Shown here piece after piece: positions 35,838-45,768 of a stretch of 64,000 nt of DNA. Both the position numbers and the translations under genes were made by a program. The stretch is from positions 83,180-147,179 of the forward strand of contig JBDWKL010000012.1 in the NCBI GenBank assembly GCA_039973685.1. The letters run 5' to 3'. The notes beneath the pieces are model-generated. The model was not told where the DNA came from, made no database searches, and was given only the letters and a program-made list of their open reading frames with translations. This DNA is from Hyphomicrobiales bacterium (GTDB lineage: Bacteria; Pseudomonadota; Alphaproteobacteria; Rhizobiales; JACESI01). Within the stretch, counting starts at the first letter, position 1. Each line of letters opens with the position of its first letter.

Positions 35838-36347
35838 TTAGCCGCAAGCAGCAGCAATTTTATTCAGCGCTGCTGTGATACCGCTCAATGAATAAGTATC
35901 AACTGTGTTAGTGCCACGGCGCGAACGACCTTTGATCGTCATCTTGCTTCCGGCTTTCATTGCTGCAACCAAACGGTTTTCTTCAGCAACGTTTTCCATC
36001 CAAGCACCGTCACCTTTGGTGAACATTGTAAAGCTTGCACCATCAATCTCTGTTGAGACTTTAGAATTCTCAGCAAACGGATACCCAATGATCACGCTGG
36101 CTTCATTGCGAACGCCGCGGCCTTGCCAATGAGAAATCATGAAGAAAACTGGATCACGATTCGCCCCTGCTGGCTGCTGATCTTTTGGCTGTGATGCCAC
36201 ATAGCAAACTTTACCATTTGCGCCGCTCACAGAGTAAGCCGCCCAATCTTTGAAAGCTTCTATAAGAGCTGGTGTTTGAGCGACTGCCGCGCTCGAAGTT
36301 GCCAGTGCAAGCCCTAAGGCCAATGCCGATGTAGCTAAAAAACGCAT
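35838..36347 (-). CDS. Invasion-associated locus B (IalB) family protein
   Basis: 169 residues from ATG 36347 (the in-frame start at 36374 precedes the signal peptide and is unlikely). Signal peptide to about residue 23 (SSAAVAQ). IalB domain features: W in KDWAAY, one cysteine in GKVCYVASQP and a C-terminal cysteine (AAACG), likely a disulfide. Secreted/periplasmic family widespread in Rhizobiales; in Bartonella linked to erythrocyte invasion, elsewhere of unknown role. Single gene with its own terminator. Confidence 0.85.
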   Translation of the reverse strand: MRFLATSALALGLALATSSAAVAQTPALIEAFKDWAAYSVSGANGKVCYVASQPKDQQPAGANRDPVFFMISHWQGRGVRNEASVIIGYPFAENSKVSTEIDGASFTMFTKGDGAWMENVAEENRLVAAMKAGSKMTIKGRSRRGTNTVDTYSLSGITAALNKIAAACG

Positions 36348-36700
36348 GTTCTCATCTTTCCTTACCCGATGCATCCATTGAGTTGATAGTTGTTAACGCC
36401 ATCTCACTCCATGAACCGCTCATAAACAGTTAATGTTAACCCTAGCTAAACTGGATTACTAAAATATGAATCACCCCATTGTATCCGCTTTCAAAGAGAC
36501 CTGAAATACGGATATGGTTAACGATTTGTTGACTGCGAAAAAAGGCGATATTTTGATCATATTCACAAAAAGTGATCAGATGTGGACTGTTCAAATTATC
36601 CAGACCGACAAAAAGGCTTACTTGGCCTTGTGAACAACCCCTATCTGTTAATGACATGTCTGCCTGCGCGCCTTAGATTGCCGCCTAACAGGAGTGCCGA
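36348..36700. other. Intergenic region upstream of polA
   Basis: About 350 bp, A+T-rich, with no supported gene. It must hold the divergent promoters of the IalB-like gene and polA. The only structure noticed is an inverted repeat GTTAA-TG-TTAAC at 36429-36440. Confidence 0.6.
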
Positions 36701-39649
36701 ATGTCAGACAATCATATCTTTCTCATCGATGGGTCCGCCTATATCTTCAGAGCTTACCATGCGCTCCCGCCTTTAACTCGCAAATCAGACGGTTTGCCTG
36801 TTGGCGCCGTATCGGGTTTTTGCAACATGATGTGGAAGTTGTTCAATCAAGCCAAAGATGGTGAGCTTGGACCACCGGCCACCCATTTTGGTGTGATCTT
36901 CGATTATTCATCGAAAACATTCCGCAATGAAATTTATCCTGAGTATAAAGCTAACCGCGATGCACCGCCGGAAGATCTACGCCCACAATTCGGTTTAATC
37001 CGCAAAGCCACCCAAGCTTTCAACATGCCATGCGTTGAGCAAGAAGGATTTGAGGCGGATGATCTCATCGCCACCTACGCCCGCATCGCCAATGAGCGCG
37101 GTGATAAGGTAACGATTGTTTCTTCTGATAAAGACTTGATGCAGTTAGTGACAGATAATGTCAGCATGTACGATCAGATGAAGGACAAGCACATCTCGAT
37201 CCTTGAGGTGCACGAAAAATTCGGCGTCGGTCCTGAGAAAATGATTGATCTGCAAGCGCTGGCTGGCGACAGCACAGACAATGTGCCGGGTGTGCCAGGC
37301 ATTGGTGCAAAAACTGCCGCACAATTGCTGCTTGAATATGGCGACCTTGATACGTTGCTTGAGCGTGCGGGTGAAATTAAACAGAACAAGCGCCGCGAAA
37401 ACCTGATCGAATTTGCAGACCAAGCCCGCATTTCCCGTGAACTCGTGAAGCTCGATGTGAATATGGACCTTAATGTGCCGCTCGATGATTTAAGCCTCAT
37501 TGAAGTGGAAGGCGGCAAGCTGCTTTCGTTCTTAAAAGGCATGCAGTTCACTAGCCTTACCAAGCGGGTGGCCGATATTTTTGAGGCTGATATTAGTGCA
37601 ATTGATGCCGATGACATTCAGGTGGATGGCTATGAAGCCCAACGCGGTCCAGACCTGGATGCAAGTGGCGAAGAAGGCGGCGCACCATCTGGCGATTGGA
37701 CCCCACAATCCCATGCATCAAATCGCGCAAGCCAGTTAAACGGCCTTGCTGTCGATCATGGCGACTATCAGCTGATCACCGAACTTGATGACCTAGATCA
37801 GTGGTGTGCCACCGCTCGTGATCGTGGTTATATCGCGGTGGACACAGAAACCACATCACTTGATGCAATGGTCGCAGACCTCGTTGGCGTATCGCTCGCC
37901 TTCGCACCGGGCAAAGCCTGTTACATTCCACTCGCGCACAAAGACCCTGAAGAAGTGAGCGGTGATCTGTTCGGTGATCCTGTTGGCAGCACAAGTGCAG
38001 AACTAAAAGGCCCCGACGGGAAACCCATCAAGCAACTCGCCATGAGTGATGTAATCCCACGCCTCAAAGCCTTGTTTGAAGACCCATCGGTTTTGAAAAT
38101 CGCGCAAAACCTAAAATATGATTGGCTCGTTCTGTCACGCTACAACATTGAGGTCGCCCCCTTTGATGACACGATGTTGCTCTCATATGCACTTGATGCG
38201 GGCGTTTCTGGCGGTCACGGTATGGATGCCCTCTCCGAACGTTGGCTCGATCATTCTCCAATCCCGTTCAAAGAAGTATGTGGGTCTGGCAAATCTCAAA
38301 TCACCTTTGACAAAGTGCCCCTTGATAAAGCGCTTGCTTACGCTGCTGAAGATGCCGACGTGACGCTGCGCCTATGGATGCTGTTAAAACCGCGTTTGGC
38401 AGCTGAGAATATGACGGTCGTCTATGAACGCTTAGAACGCCAAATGGTGCCGACGCTTGCCCGCATGGAAAAGCGCGGTATCAGCGTTGATCGTCAAATG
38501 CTCTCACGGCTTTCTGGCGAGTTCGCGCAAAAAGCAGCGGGCATTGAGGCTGAGATTTTTGAGCTGGCTGGTGAAAACTTCAATGTCGGCTCCCCCAAAC
38601 AATTGGGCGAAATTTTATTCGACAAGATGAATTTGCCCGGCGGTAAGAAGACCAAAACAGGCGCATGGCAAACAGGCGCGCAAGTGCTGGATGACCTCGC
38701 TGCAGAAGGCCATGAACTGCCTTCAAAAATCGTGGACTGGCGTCAGCTTTCAAAACTGAAATCCACCTATACAGACGCAATCCCGAATTACATCAACCGC
38801 GAAACAAGCCGCGTTCATACATCCTATTCACTGGCGAGCACCTCAACGGGTCGCCTGTCATCGTCAGAACCAAACTTGCAGAATATTCCAATTCGCACGG
38901 AATCGGGTCGCAAGATAAGACAAGCTTTTGTGGCCGCTAGCGGTCGCAAGCTCTTATCTGCCGATTACAGCCAGATCGAATTGCGTGTACTCGCACATAT
39001 GGCTGACATCCCGCAGCTCAAGCAGGCGTTTGAAGACGGTCTTGATATTCACGCCATGACTGCAAGTGAAATGTTTGGCGAACCGATCGAAGGCATGGAC
39101 CCGATGGTGCGCCGTCGTGCGAAAGCGATCAACTTCGGCATTATCTACGGCATTTCAGCCTTTGGCCTTGCCAATCAATTGAGCATTGGTCGCGGTGAGG
39201 CGAAGGATTATATCGACAAATATTTCGAGCGCTTCCCAGGCATTCAAGACTACATGGAAGAGACGAAAAAGTTCGTCCATGCCAATGGCTATGTGGAAAC
39301 CATTTTCGGGCGTCGGGTACATTACCCAGACATCAACACGAAAAACCCGAACATGCGCAACTTCTATGAACGCGCCGCCATCAACGCGCCAATCCAAGGT
39401 TCCGCCGCCGACATTATCCGCCGCGCGATGATCCGCATGGAAGACGCGTTGGATGAGGCGAAGTTGAGCGCACAAATGTTGCTACAAGTGCATGATGAAT
39501 TAATCTTTGAGTTGCCAGACGAAGAAGTGGACGCCACCACCAAGCTTGTTCAATCCGTCATGGAAAACGCAACCATGCCCGCCATGTCACTCTCCGTTCC
39601 GTTGCAGGTAGATGCGAGAGCGGCGGATAATTGGGATGAGGCGCACTAG
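36701..39649 (+). CDS. polA: DNA polymerase I
   Basis: 982 residues with all three domains: 5'-3' exonuclease (about 1-290; VFDYSS-like region and DKDLMQLV), 3'-5' proofreading exonuclease with intact acids (AVDTETTSLD near 378) and family A polymerase (LLSADYSQIELRVLAH near 752, RRRAKAINFGIIYG, VHDELIFE). Fills Okazaki gaps and repairs DNA. The ATG has AGGAG eight bases upstream. The linker near residues 320-345 is glycine/serine-rich and longer than in E. coli. Confidence 0.97.
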   Translation: MSDNHIFLIDGSAYIFRAYHALPPLTRKSDGLPVGAVSGFCNMMWKLFNQAKDGELGPPATHFGVIFDYSSKTFRNEIYPEYKANRDAPPEDLRPQFGLIRKATQAFNMPCVEQEGFEADDLIATYARIANERGDKVTIVSSDKDLMQLVTDNVSMYDQMKDKHISILEVHEKFGVGPEKMIDLQALAGDSTDNVPGVPGIGAKTAAQLLLEYGDLDTLLERAGEIKQNKRRENLIEFADQARISRELVKLDVNMDLNVPLDDLSLIEVEGGKLLSFLKGMQFTSLTKRVADIFEADISAIDADDIQVDGYEAQRGPDLDASGEEGGAPSGDWTPQSHASNRASQLNGLAVDHGDYQLITELDDLDQWCATARDRGYIAVDTETTSLDAMVADLVGVSLAFAPGKACYIPLAHKDPEEVSGDLFGDPVGSTSAELKGPDGKPIKQLAMSDVIPRLKALFEDPSVLKIAQNLKYDWLVLSRYNIEVAPFDDTMLLSYALDAGVSGGHGMDALSERWLDHSPIPFKEVCGSGKSQITFDKVPLDKALAYAAEDADVTLRLWMLLKPRLAAENMTVVYERLERQMVPTLARMEKRGISVDRQMLSRLSGEFAQKAAGIEAEIFELAGENFNVGSPKQLGEILFDKMNLPGGKKTKTGAWQTGAQVLDDLAAEGHELPSKIVDWRQLSKLKSTYTDAIPNYINRETSRVHTSYSLASTSTGRLSSSEPNLQNIPIRTESGRKIRQAFVAASGRKLLSADYSQIELRVLAHMADIPQLKQAFEDGLDIHAMTASEMFGEPIEGMDPMVRRRAKAINFGIIYGISAFGLANQLSIGRGEAKDYIDKYFERFPGIQDYMEETKKFVHANGYVETIFGRRVHYPDINTKNPNMRNFYERAAINAPIQGSAADIIRRAMIRMEDALDEAKLSAQMLLQVHDELIFELPDEEVDATTKLVQSVMENATMPAMSLSVPLQVDARAADNWDEAH

Positions 39650-39707
39650 AATAATCCCGTCCGCACGGTTGACTAAATAATATACCAGCCTGATATTATT
39701 CAGCATT

Positions 39708-40202
39708 ATGGTTATGATTTCTGACAACCCAATTTCAAGCGACAATAACATTCCCAAAGCAGCCCTTATACTTGGGCTTGCGGGTGTGCTGCCGTTTGTC
39801 GTTTTCGGCTTGCTCGCGATAACCCTTGGCGGCGAAATTGTGACGCCAAAGCTCGCAGACACACTGTTGATCGGTTATGGCGCGGTTATTTTGTCGTTTA
39901 CCGCGGGTGTTCGGTGGGGACTGGCGCTTACCGTGCCCAATGAAAATGATCAAGCGCTTCAATTAACAGTATCCACTGTACCATCAATAATTGCTTGGGC
40001 TGCTTGCTTCATGCCCTTTGCTTATGGCCTGCCGCTGCTTGCCTTTACCCATGCTGCCCTTGCCGTTTGGGATATTCGAGGCATGTACAACGGGCGCGGG
40101 CCAATATGGTACGGCAAACTGCGCATGATATTAGCCATCATTGTCGTTGGTATTTTGGTTGTCGTGGGGTTAGTGCGCTACTTTATGCTTCTTAATGGCT
40201 AA
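39708..40202 (+). CDS. DUF3429 membrane protein
   Basis: 164 residues; a start at 39714 (second methionine) is also possible. Five hydrophobic helices. Conserved DUF3429 features: ILSFTAGVRWGLAL and the later FTHAALAVWDIRGMY...PIWYGKLRM. Function unknown. It lies 58 bp after polA, same strand, and converges on pdeM. Confidence 0.8.
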   Translation: MVMISDNPISSDNNIPKAALILGLAGVLPFVVFGLLAITLGGEIVTPKLADTLLIGYGAVILSFTAGVRWGLALTVPNENDQALQLTVSTVPSIIAWAACFMPFAYGLPLLAFTHAALAVWDIRGMYNGRGPIWYGKLRMILAIIVVGILVVVGLVRYFMLLNG

Positions 40203-40218
40203 GCTCCAACTCGACTAA

Positions 40219-40935
40219 TTAGCCAGGTAGGCAAGACGAATTGGCAATTGGAAAAAGCTTCTTACTGCCCAGCACATAAGCATGATATTGCCCACCGGGG
40301 AACAAGCCATCGAATGCTCCATCACGCACATTCAACCCGCCTGTAAATGCGCCAAAGGCTGGCATAATTAGGCGTGAACTACTCGCAACAAAACACCGAC
40401 TTCTAATCGTGCGCCCTCGCCCGCGAATACGAGCGCATGGGTGAAGGTGACCTGCAACCTCAGAGCTCGTCGGGTTTTTAGTAGGTTCATGGCGAAACGT
40501 GATGCCGCTTATCTTAATCTCATCCATAACGCTGCCACCAAGATGATCAGGCAAATCTGGGTCGTGATTACCCGAAATCCAAATCCATTCCGCACCCGTA
40601 ACGAGTGTTGTTAAAATAAGTTGGTCTTTTGTGGAAAGCCTGTCGGGTGCCGCGCCATCATGAAAGCTATCCCCCAAAGCAATGACACGCTGAGGTTCAA
40701 ACGCTTTGATGAGACGGCTTAATTGATCGAGCGTCGCGGCGGTGTCATAGGGAGGTAAGAAAACTTGCTTGGCGGCGAACGACGAACCTTTTTCAAGATG
40801 TAGGTCTGAAACAATCAAGGTTTCCTGATCCTGCCAATAAAGCACACCTGCGGCATGGGCGAACAAGGTTTGATCACCCAACTGAAGAGGAAGGCCCGCT
40901 GAGGCGTCAATTGGCTCGCCGTCTTTCGCATCCAT
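40219..40935 (-). CDS. pdeM: Ligase-associated DNA damage response endonuclease PdeM
   Basis: 238 residues from ATG 40935, one base after the helicase TAA; an in-frame start at 41010 lies inside the helicase gene and is less likely. Metallophosphoesterase motifs: VSDLHLEKG, ALGDSFHDG, ISGNHDPD and GHLHP. Partner of the Lhr-like helicase in a repair set that often also has an exonuclease and an ATP-dependent ligase. Those two are not in this window. Confidence 0.88.
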   Translation of the reverse strand: MDAKDGEPIDASAGLPLQLGDQTLFAHAAGVLYWQDQETLIVSDLHLEKGSSFAAKQVFLPPYDTAATLDQLSRLIKAFEPQRVIALGDSFHDGAAPDRLSTKDQLILTTLVTGAEWIWISGNHDPDLPDHLGGSVMDEIKISGITFRHEPTKNPTSSEVAGHLHPCARIRGRGRTIRSRCFVASSSRLIMPAFGAFTGGLNVRDGAFDGLFPGGQYHAYVLGSKKLFPIANSSCLPG

Positions 40936-40936
40936 T

Positions 40937-43507
40937 TTAGCCACGAGGCTTGCGTTCACGTTTCTTCTCCTCTTGGCGATTACGCACAGCCTTTGCCGTT
41001 TCAAAATCACCCATGGCTTCCGCTATTATTGCGTCTGATGCTTCAGCCAAAATCGTGTCGTTGGCTTCCCCGATGATGGGTTCCTTGCCGATCTCCAGCA
41101 TAATGGGAACTGCAAGCGGGGAAATTCTCTCAAGGGAATTATGCATGATTCTCCCTGAAATGCGCGATAACATATCTGACAACCGCCGAACATCGAGCAA
41201 TCCACGCGCGGCATCTGCCCATGTTGCCTGCATGAGCAAGTGGTCCGGTTCATGGTCACGCAGTACGTCGTAGATCAAATCAGTCGACATAGTAACTTGC
41301 CGCCCCGTCTTTTCCTTGCCCAAATAATTCTTTTCAATCAGGCCAGAAATGAGGGCGCAGTATCGGAAGGTTCTTTTCAGGAGCACTGAATCCGCCAACC
41401 AATCCTCTAAATCATCACCCAGCATATCTTCATGAAACAGAGCATCCATATCCATGCCCTTCATGTCCTTGAGGCCCCAAACGCCAATTGCATAATCGGT
41501 TGCGACAAAACCGAGCGGGCGCATGCGTAACCGTTCCAAACGGCGAGTGAGCAACATGCCGAGCGTTTGGTGTGCTAGCCGCCCCTCAAACGGATAGGCC
41601 ATCAGATAGAAACGATCATTACGCGGGAAGGTTTCAATGAGCAGCTGATCTCGCTTTGGGAGAATAGAAACAGCCTGCTGCATGGTGAGCCATTCTTGCA
41701 CCTGATCTGGTAATATCTTCCAAGTTTCAGGATCCGCCAACATGGAGCGCACCCGATCAGCCAGATAAGTTGAGAGCGGGAATTTACCCCCTGCATAAGC
41801 GGGAACCTTCGGTTCTTTCGCGCTGGTTTTAGAGACAAAGGCATCTGCTTCGCGCACGCCTTCCAGCTTTAGTATCTGCCCTGCAAAAAGAAATGTGTCG
41901 CCGGGCGCAAGTGTATCAACGAAATATTCTTCCACCTGCCCAAGCACCCGCCCGCCGCGTGTGTTCGTGCCGCGCTTGGCAGAGGTGAGGCGCACATTAA
42001 GCAGGGGCATTTCAACGATGGTGCCGATGTTCATTCGGTATTGTTGCCCAATCTTCGGGTGCGACAATCGCCATGTGCCATCTGCGGTGAGTTTGATCTT
42101 CGCGTAACGCTCGTAAGCTTTGAGAGCGTAACCACCTGTCGCGACAAAATCGACGGCCTTATCAAAGGTCGCACGGGTGAGGTTTCGATAGGGGAAGCAT
42201 TGGCGAATTTCGAGATAAAGTTCGTCCGCCCTAAACGGACCAAAACAAGCAACGCCCAGAATGTGTTGAGCCAAAACATCAAGCGCGCCATCCACGATCG
42301 GTGGCGTGTCTTGATCGCCGATGTAATTGGCATCAAGGGCGGCGCGGCATTCCATCACCTCAAACCGATTGGCGGGCACAAGCAGGGCTTTTGATGGTTC
42401 ATCCATCCGGTGGTTCGCGCGGCCAATACGCTGCGCCAATCGGCTTGCCCCCTTAGGCGCACCAACGGTGATAACGAGATCAACGTCACCCCAATCAATA
42501 CCCATATCAAGGGTCGCAGTACAAACAACAGCCCGCAATGTGCCGTCCACCATTGCGCTTTCAACACGGCGGCGTTGGCTTACATCGAGGGACCCATGAT
42601 GTAAGGCAATGGCGAGATTATCGTCGTTGATATGCCAAAGTTGCTGAAACACCATTTCCGCCTGCGAGCGTGTGTTGACGAAAACCAGCGTTGTGTTGTG
42701 GTCTTTGATTTGGTCATAAATATCGCCCATGGCATGACGAGCAGAATGGCCAGACCACGGCAGGCGTTCTTCAGATGTTAAAATTGAAATATCCGGCTGT
42801 GCACCACCATCCGCAACAATCAAATCAGCTTCGCGCGCTTCTTCAGGGTCGTCTTGTGTCACCAGCCACTGGCAAAGTTCACTGGGGTTTGAGACTGTTG
42901 CTGATAGTCCCACCATACGCACATTGGGCCTGAAGGTGCGAAGCCGTGCGAGACCAAGAGCCAACAAGTCACCGCGCTTTGATGTCACCATTGTGTGGAT
43001 TTCATCGACGATAACGGTTGTGAGATTATCAAAAAACCGTTCCGCATCTTTAGACGCCAACAACAGCGCCACCTGCTCTGGCGTGGTCAGCATAATGTCT
43101 GGCGGGTTTAATTTTTGCCTTTGGCGCTTGGAAGATGGCGTGTCACCCGTGCGGGTTTCAACCGTGATGGGTAAGTCCATTTCCGCAATCGGTGCTTCAA
43201 GGTTTCGCGCAATATCGACAGCGAGTGATTTGAGCGGCGAAATATAAAGCGTGTGCACGCCTTGTTTAGCACCCCCCGGTTTGCGTTTTGGTCGATCTTT
43301 TAGATCAACCAAACTTGGCAAAAACCCCGCCAATGTCTTACCCGCGCCCGTTGGCGCAATGAGCAAACAAGATTTTTGTGCCGCCGCCTTTTCAAGCAGT
43401 GCTAACTGGTGCGCACGCGGCGACCAGCCTTTTGCTGCAAACCACGCAAGGAAGGTTGGCGGCAAGGTCGCAATGTCTTGAGAGCTATGATCGAACGATT
43501 GGGTCAC
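40937..43507 (-). CDS. Ligase-associated DEXH-box helicase (Lhr-like)
   Basis: 856 residues, superfamily 2. Motif I IAPTGAGKTLAGF (about 52), motif II VDEIHTM, motif III GLSATVSNP, motif VI LAQRIGRANHRMDEP. The C-terminal winged helix/DUF4145-like region of the Lhr core ends in a charged tail (KKRERKPRG). It unwinds DNA or RNA:DNA hybrids in repair. Translation is likely coupled to pdeM. No ligase or exonuclease gene is adjacent, unlike the four-gene cluster in many bacteria. Confidence 0.9.
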   Translation of the reverse strand: MTQSFDHSSQDIATLPPTFLAWFAAKGWSPRAHQLALLEKAAAQKSCLLIAPTGAGKTLAGFLPSLVDLKDRPKRKPGGAKQGVHTLYISPLKSLAVDIARNLEAPIAEMDLPITVETRTGDTPSSKRQRQKLNPPDIMLTTPEQVALLLASKDAERFFDNLTTVIVDEIHTMVTSKRGDLLALGLARLRTFRPNVRMVGLSATVSNPSELCQWLVTQDDPEEAREADLIVADGGAQPDISILTSEERLPWSGHSARHAMGDIYDQIKDHNTTLVFVNTRSQAEMVFQQLWHINDDNLAIALHHGSLDVSQRRRVESAMVDGTLRAVVCTATLDMGIDWGDVDLVITVGAPKGASRLAQRIGRANHRMDEPSKALLVPANRFEVMECRAALDANYIGDQDTPPIVDGALDVLAQHILGVACFGPFRADELYLEIRQCFPYRNLTRATFDKAVDFVATGGYALKAYERYAKIKLTADGTWRLSHPKIGQQYRMNIGTIVEMPLLNVRLTSAKRGTNTRGGRVLGQVEEYFVDTLAPGDTFLFAGQILKLEGVREADAFVSKTSAKEPKVPAYAGGKFPLSTYLADRVRSMLADPETWKILPDQVQEWLTMQQAVSILPKRDQLLIETFPRNDRFYLMAYPFEGRLAHQTLGMLLTRRLERLRMRPLGFVATDYAIGVWGLKDMKGMDMDALFHEDMLGDDLEDWLADSVLLKRTFRYCALISGLIEKNYLGKEKTGRQVTMSTDLIYDVLRDHEPDHLLMQATWADAARGLLDVRRLSDMLSRISGRIMHNSLERISPLAVPIMLEIGKEPIIGEANDTILAEASDAIIAEAMGDFETAKAVRNRQEEKKRERKPRG

Positions 43508-43637
43508 AGTAGGAATTTAAGGCGGATTGACCGCCCTGTCATTTTCTTTTCCCTTTAATTTGAGCATTCCACTCTTGACCTTGAACATGGCTTCATGATC
43601 ACTCGCTGAAGAGAGAAAATAACCGAAGAGACCTTTG

Positions 43638-44402
43638 ATGAAAAAACGCGGCATGTCCCTAAGCACGATTGCTCTTCTTGTTGTTGGTCTTGGCTATGCA
43701 GGGGTCAAACAGTTTGCACCTGATTTTGATCCGTTGGATGGGTCCGTCGCCACGCAAAGCGGGGAAGCTGTTGCCCAAACCACGAAGCCTGCAAAAGGCG
43801 CAATCAATAAACCCGTTGTGCTCGCCCTGTCATGGACTGCCGCCTTTTGTGAGACGAAGCCAAATAAGCGCGAATGTAAGAGCCAGACCAAGAAACGTTA
43901 TGATGCCAACAATTTTGCGCTCCACGGGCTTTGGCCAGAACCCCAATTTTGTAGCCGTGTGCGATATGAAAATGTACCGGATAAACTTTGGAAAGCGATG
44001 CGGGTGGCAATGCCCGGCACTCAGTCTGGATTGCACAAGCACGAATGGGAAAAGCACGGCACTTGTTATTCTGATGGGCCGACGCGGTATTACGCCGATG
44101 CAATTCGCTTAACGCTCGCTTTCAATAAAACCCCATTGCAGGATTTATTCGCAGACAATATCGGCAAACATCTCTCTGCTCGAGATATACGCGCAGCCTT
44201 TGATAAAGCCTTCGGGCGTGGGGCAGGAGATCGTGTGTTGGTTCATTGTGTTCGTGATGGCGGGCGGCAACTTATTCAAGAATTGCGTATTGCCATGCGA
44301 GGTGATCTACGCACGACGAATTTCCCTGTGCTGCTGAAACAAGCCCGCGCTCAAAAGCAGGGCTGCAAGGGTGGCATCGTTGATGCGGTTGGCCTGCAAT
44401 AG
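43638..44402 (+). CDS. Ribonuclease T2 family protein
   Basis: 254 residues from ATG 43638 (a TTG three bases upstream is less likely). The N-terminal hydrophobic helix (about 8-25) is a signal or anchor. Catalytic segments CAS I FALHGLWPE and CAS II HEWEKHGTC are intact, with pairs of cysteines for disulfides (AAFCETKPNKREC). It should cut RNA in the periplasm or outside the cell, scavenging phosphate or nucleosides. Single gene, divergent from the helicase and convergent with the next gene. Confidence 0.9.
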   Translation: MKKRGMSLSTIALLVVGLGYAGVKQFAPDFDPLDGSVATQSGEAVAQTTKPAKGAINKPVVLALSWTAAFCETKPNKRECKSQTKKRYDANNFALHGLWPEPQFCSRVRYENVPDKLWKAMRVAMPGTQSGLHKHEWEKHGTCYSDGPTRYYADAIRLTLAFNKTPLQDLFADNIGKHLSARDIRAAFDKAFGRGAGDRVLVHCVRDGGRQLIQELRIAMRGDLRTTNFPVLLKQARAQKQGCKGGIVDAVGLQ

Positions 44403-44407
44403 AATTG

Positions 44408-45007
44408 CTATTTGCGTGACGACCAAACGCGCAAGTCTATGATCACTTTTAACGTTGCGATGATGGCGAGAACGGCAAGTGCTGCCTTCGACCATGTTTC
44501 CATCGTGCCTTCAATCAACAAAGCATGGGTAACCGTTCCGGCGATGATGACCAAAGCCAAGCCCGTATGAAGGCGCTGCCATATACGATGTTTAACGCGC
44601 AAACGCCTGCGCAATAGGGCAAGGAGTGCTGTCGCAAAAACACACCACATGGCAATTACGCCCCAGACAGAAAATGGTGTTGGGGAGCGAAACAAAAGCG
44701 CGTCAATGACATCTGGCGGGCTGGTGATCCAAAGGCCGCCTACATGGATGACAACCAACACCAATAAAAGCATCCCGATCAACCGATGGATCGTCCGACT
44801 ACGCAGCAGATCTACATTTGGAAGATAGCGGCCAATGGCAAGCGGTTGAATGAGTAAAAGGCAAAGCGCCAAAACGCCAGCAAGACCTGCGACAATATAG
44901 ATCGGCTGTCGCCATTGCAGCAACGGACTGGTGATCGCTGCTAAAATTGGGATGCCGAGCACAATGGCAAGACCTACCCAGAATAAAACAGATCGTTGTT
45001 TCGTCAC
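44408..45007 (-). CDS. Ferric-reductase-like transmembrane cytochrome b
   Basis: 199 residues and about six helices. Two histidine pairs sit on two helices: H74/H88 (RTIHRLIGM, VVIHVGG) and H147/H161 (RLHTGLAL, THALLIEG), spaced 14 apart as expected for two hemes b. The family includes MsrQ/YedZ and the membrane part of NADPH oxidases; no flavin domain is attached. It lies 28 bp after a Tat-exported gene, so it may pass electrons across the membrane to that protein. Confidence 0.75.
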   Translation of the reverse strand: MTKQRSVLFWVGLAIVLGIPILAAITSPLLQWRQPIYIVAGLAGVLALCLLLIQPLAIGRYLPNVDLLRSRTIHRLIGMLLLVLVVIHVGGLWITSPPDVIDALLFRSPTPFSVWGVIAMWCVFATALLALLRRRLRVKHRIWQRLHTGLALVIIAGTVTHALLIEGTMETWSKAALAVLAIIATLKVIIDLRVWSSRK

Positions 45008-45035
45008 CTTGACCTCAATCGCGTTGGCGTATCAA

Positions 45036-45521
45036 TCACGCTGGCACAAGCACGAAATCAACATGCAGCGTTTTATCTGTCGAACTCTTCATCAAGGGCC
45101 GTAAAAACACGGTTTTAAAGTCGCCACTATCATACGCCAAATGCCCATGAGCCTGTCCAAAAGCAGGTACGATTTGCGGCATGTCCATTTGGAAATTGCC
45201 GTCTTTATCCGTCAGCGTCGCACCATGGCTTTCTGGTTCGCGCTCGTGGCCTTCTGTGGTATGCGCCCACATTTGAATGCGTTGACCTTCAAGCGGCGCA
45301 CCATCACCTGCCCGCCTTACGGTGCCCGTCATCAAAAAACCACCGCCACCAATACGCTTAACAATAGCGGCACCGGGTCGATAATTATTCGAGCCACCAC
45401 GCATGGTCGGCGTGGGCGCAAGGCCTGCGGCTTGGGCAGGAACAATCAGGCCAGTTGCGCTGACGGCACTGGCAGCACTTGCTGCAAGAAGCGTGCGGCG
45501 GTTGATTGAAAATTCAGACAT
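45036..45521 (-). CDS. Tat-exported intradiol-dioxygenase-like protein
   Basis: 161 residues. Twin-arginine signal SINRRTLLAASA with cleavage near residue 31 (AQA-A). The rest follows the intradiol dioxygenase beta-sandwich: GTVRRAGDGAPLEGQRIQMW, TLTDKDGNFQMDMP and QAHGHLAY. The H-x-H iron ligands are kept (H125, H127), but the two tyrosine ligands of true dioxygenases are not seen, and the protein is shorter. Probably periplasmic, with a changed or lost chemistry. Upstream gene of the cytochrome b. Confidence 0.7.
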   Translation of the reverse strand: MSEFSINRRTLLAASAASAVSATGLIVPAQAAGLAPTPTMRGGSNNYRPGAAIVKRIGGGGFLMTGTVRRAGDGAPLEGQRIQMWAHTTEGHEREPESHGATLTDKDGNFQMDMPQIVPAFGQAHGHLAYDSGDFKTVFLRPLMKSSTDKTLHVDFVLVPA

Positions 45522-45768
45522 GTGAGCTTCTCCACTATGTGGGGTCTATCGTTTGGTTCTTACAATCAATTTAAGCACGATATACGGCAGAATATAGCAA
45601 TGCCGAAAAATATTTCTGTGCGGTGGGCTAAATGTTATTTCGAAAGCCTGTGACATCTAATGCATCTAGATATGAAGCTCAAAATATCAGGGCAATATCA
45701 CTCTATATGGTTGGCTATGAAGATGAGCCAGAGTAGTCTTTTAAAAAGATAAGAATAAGGGGTCCAAA

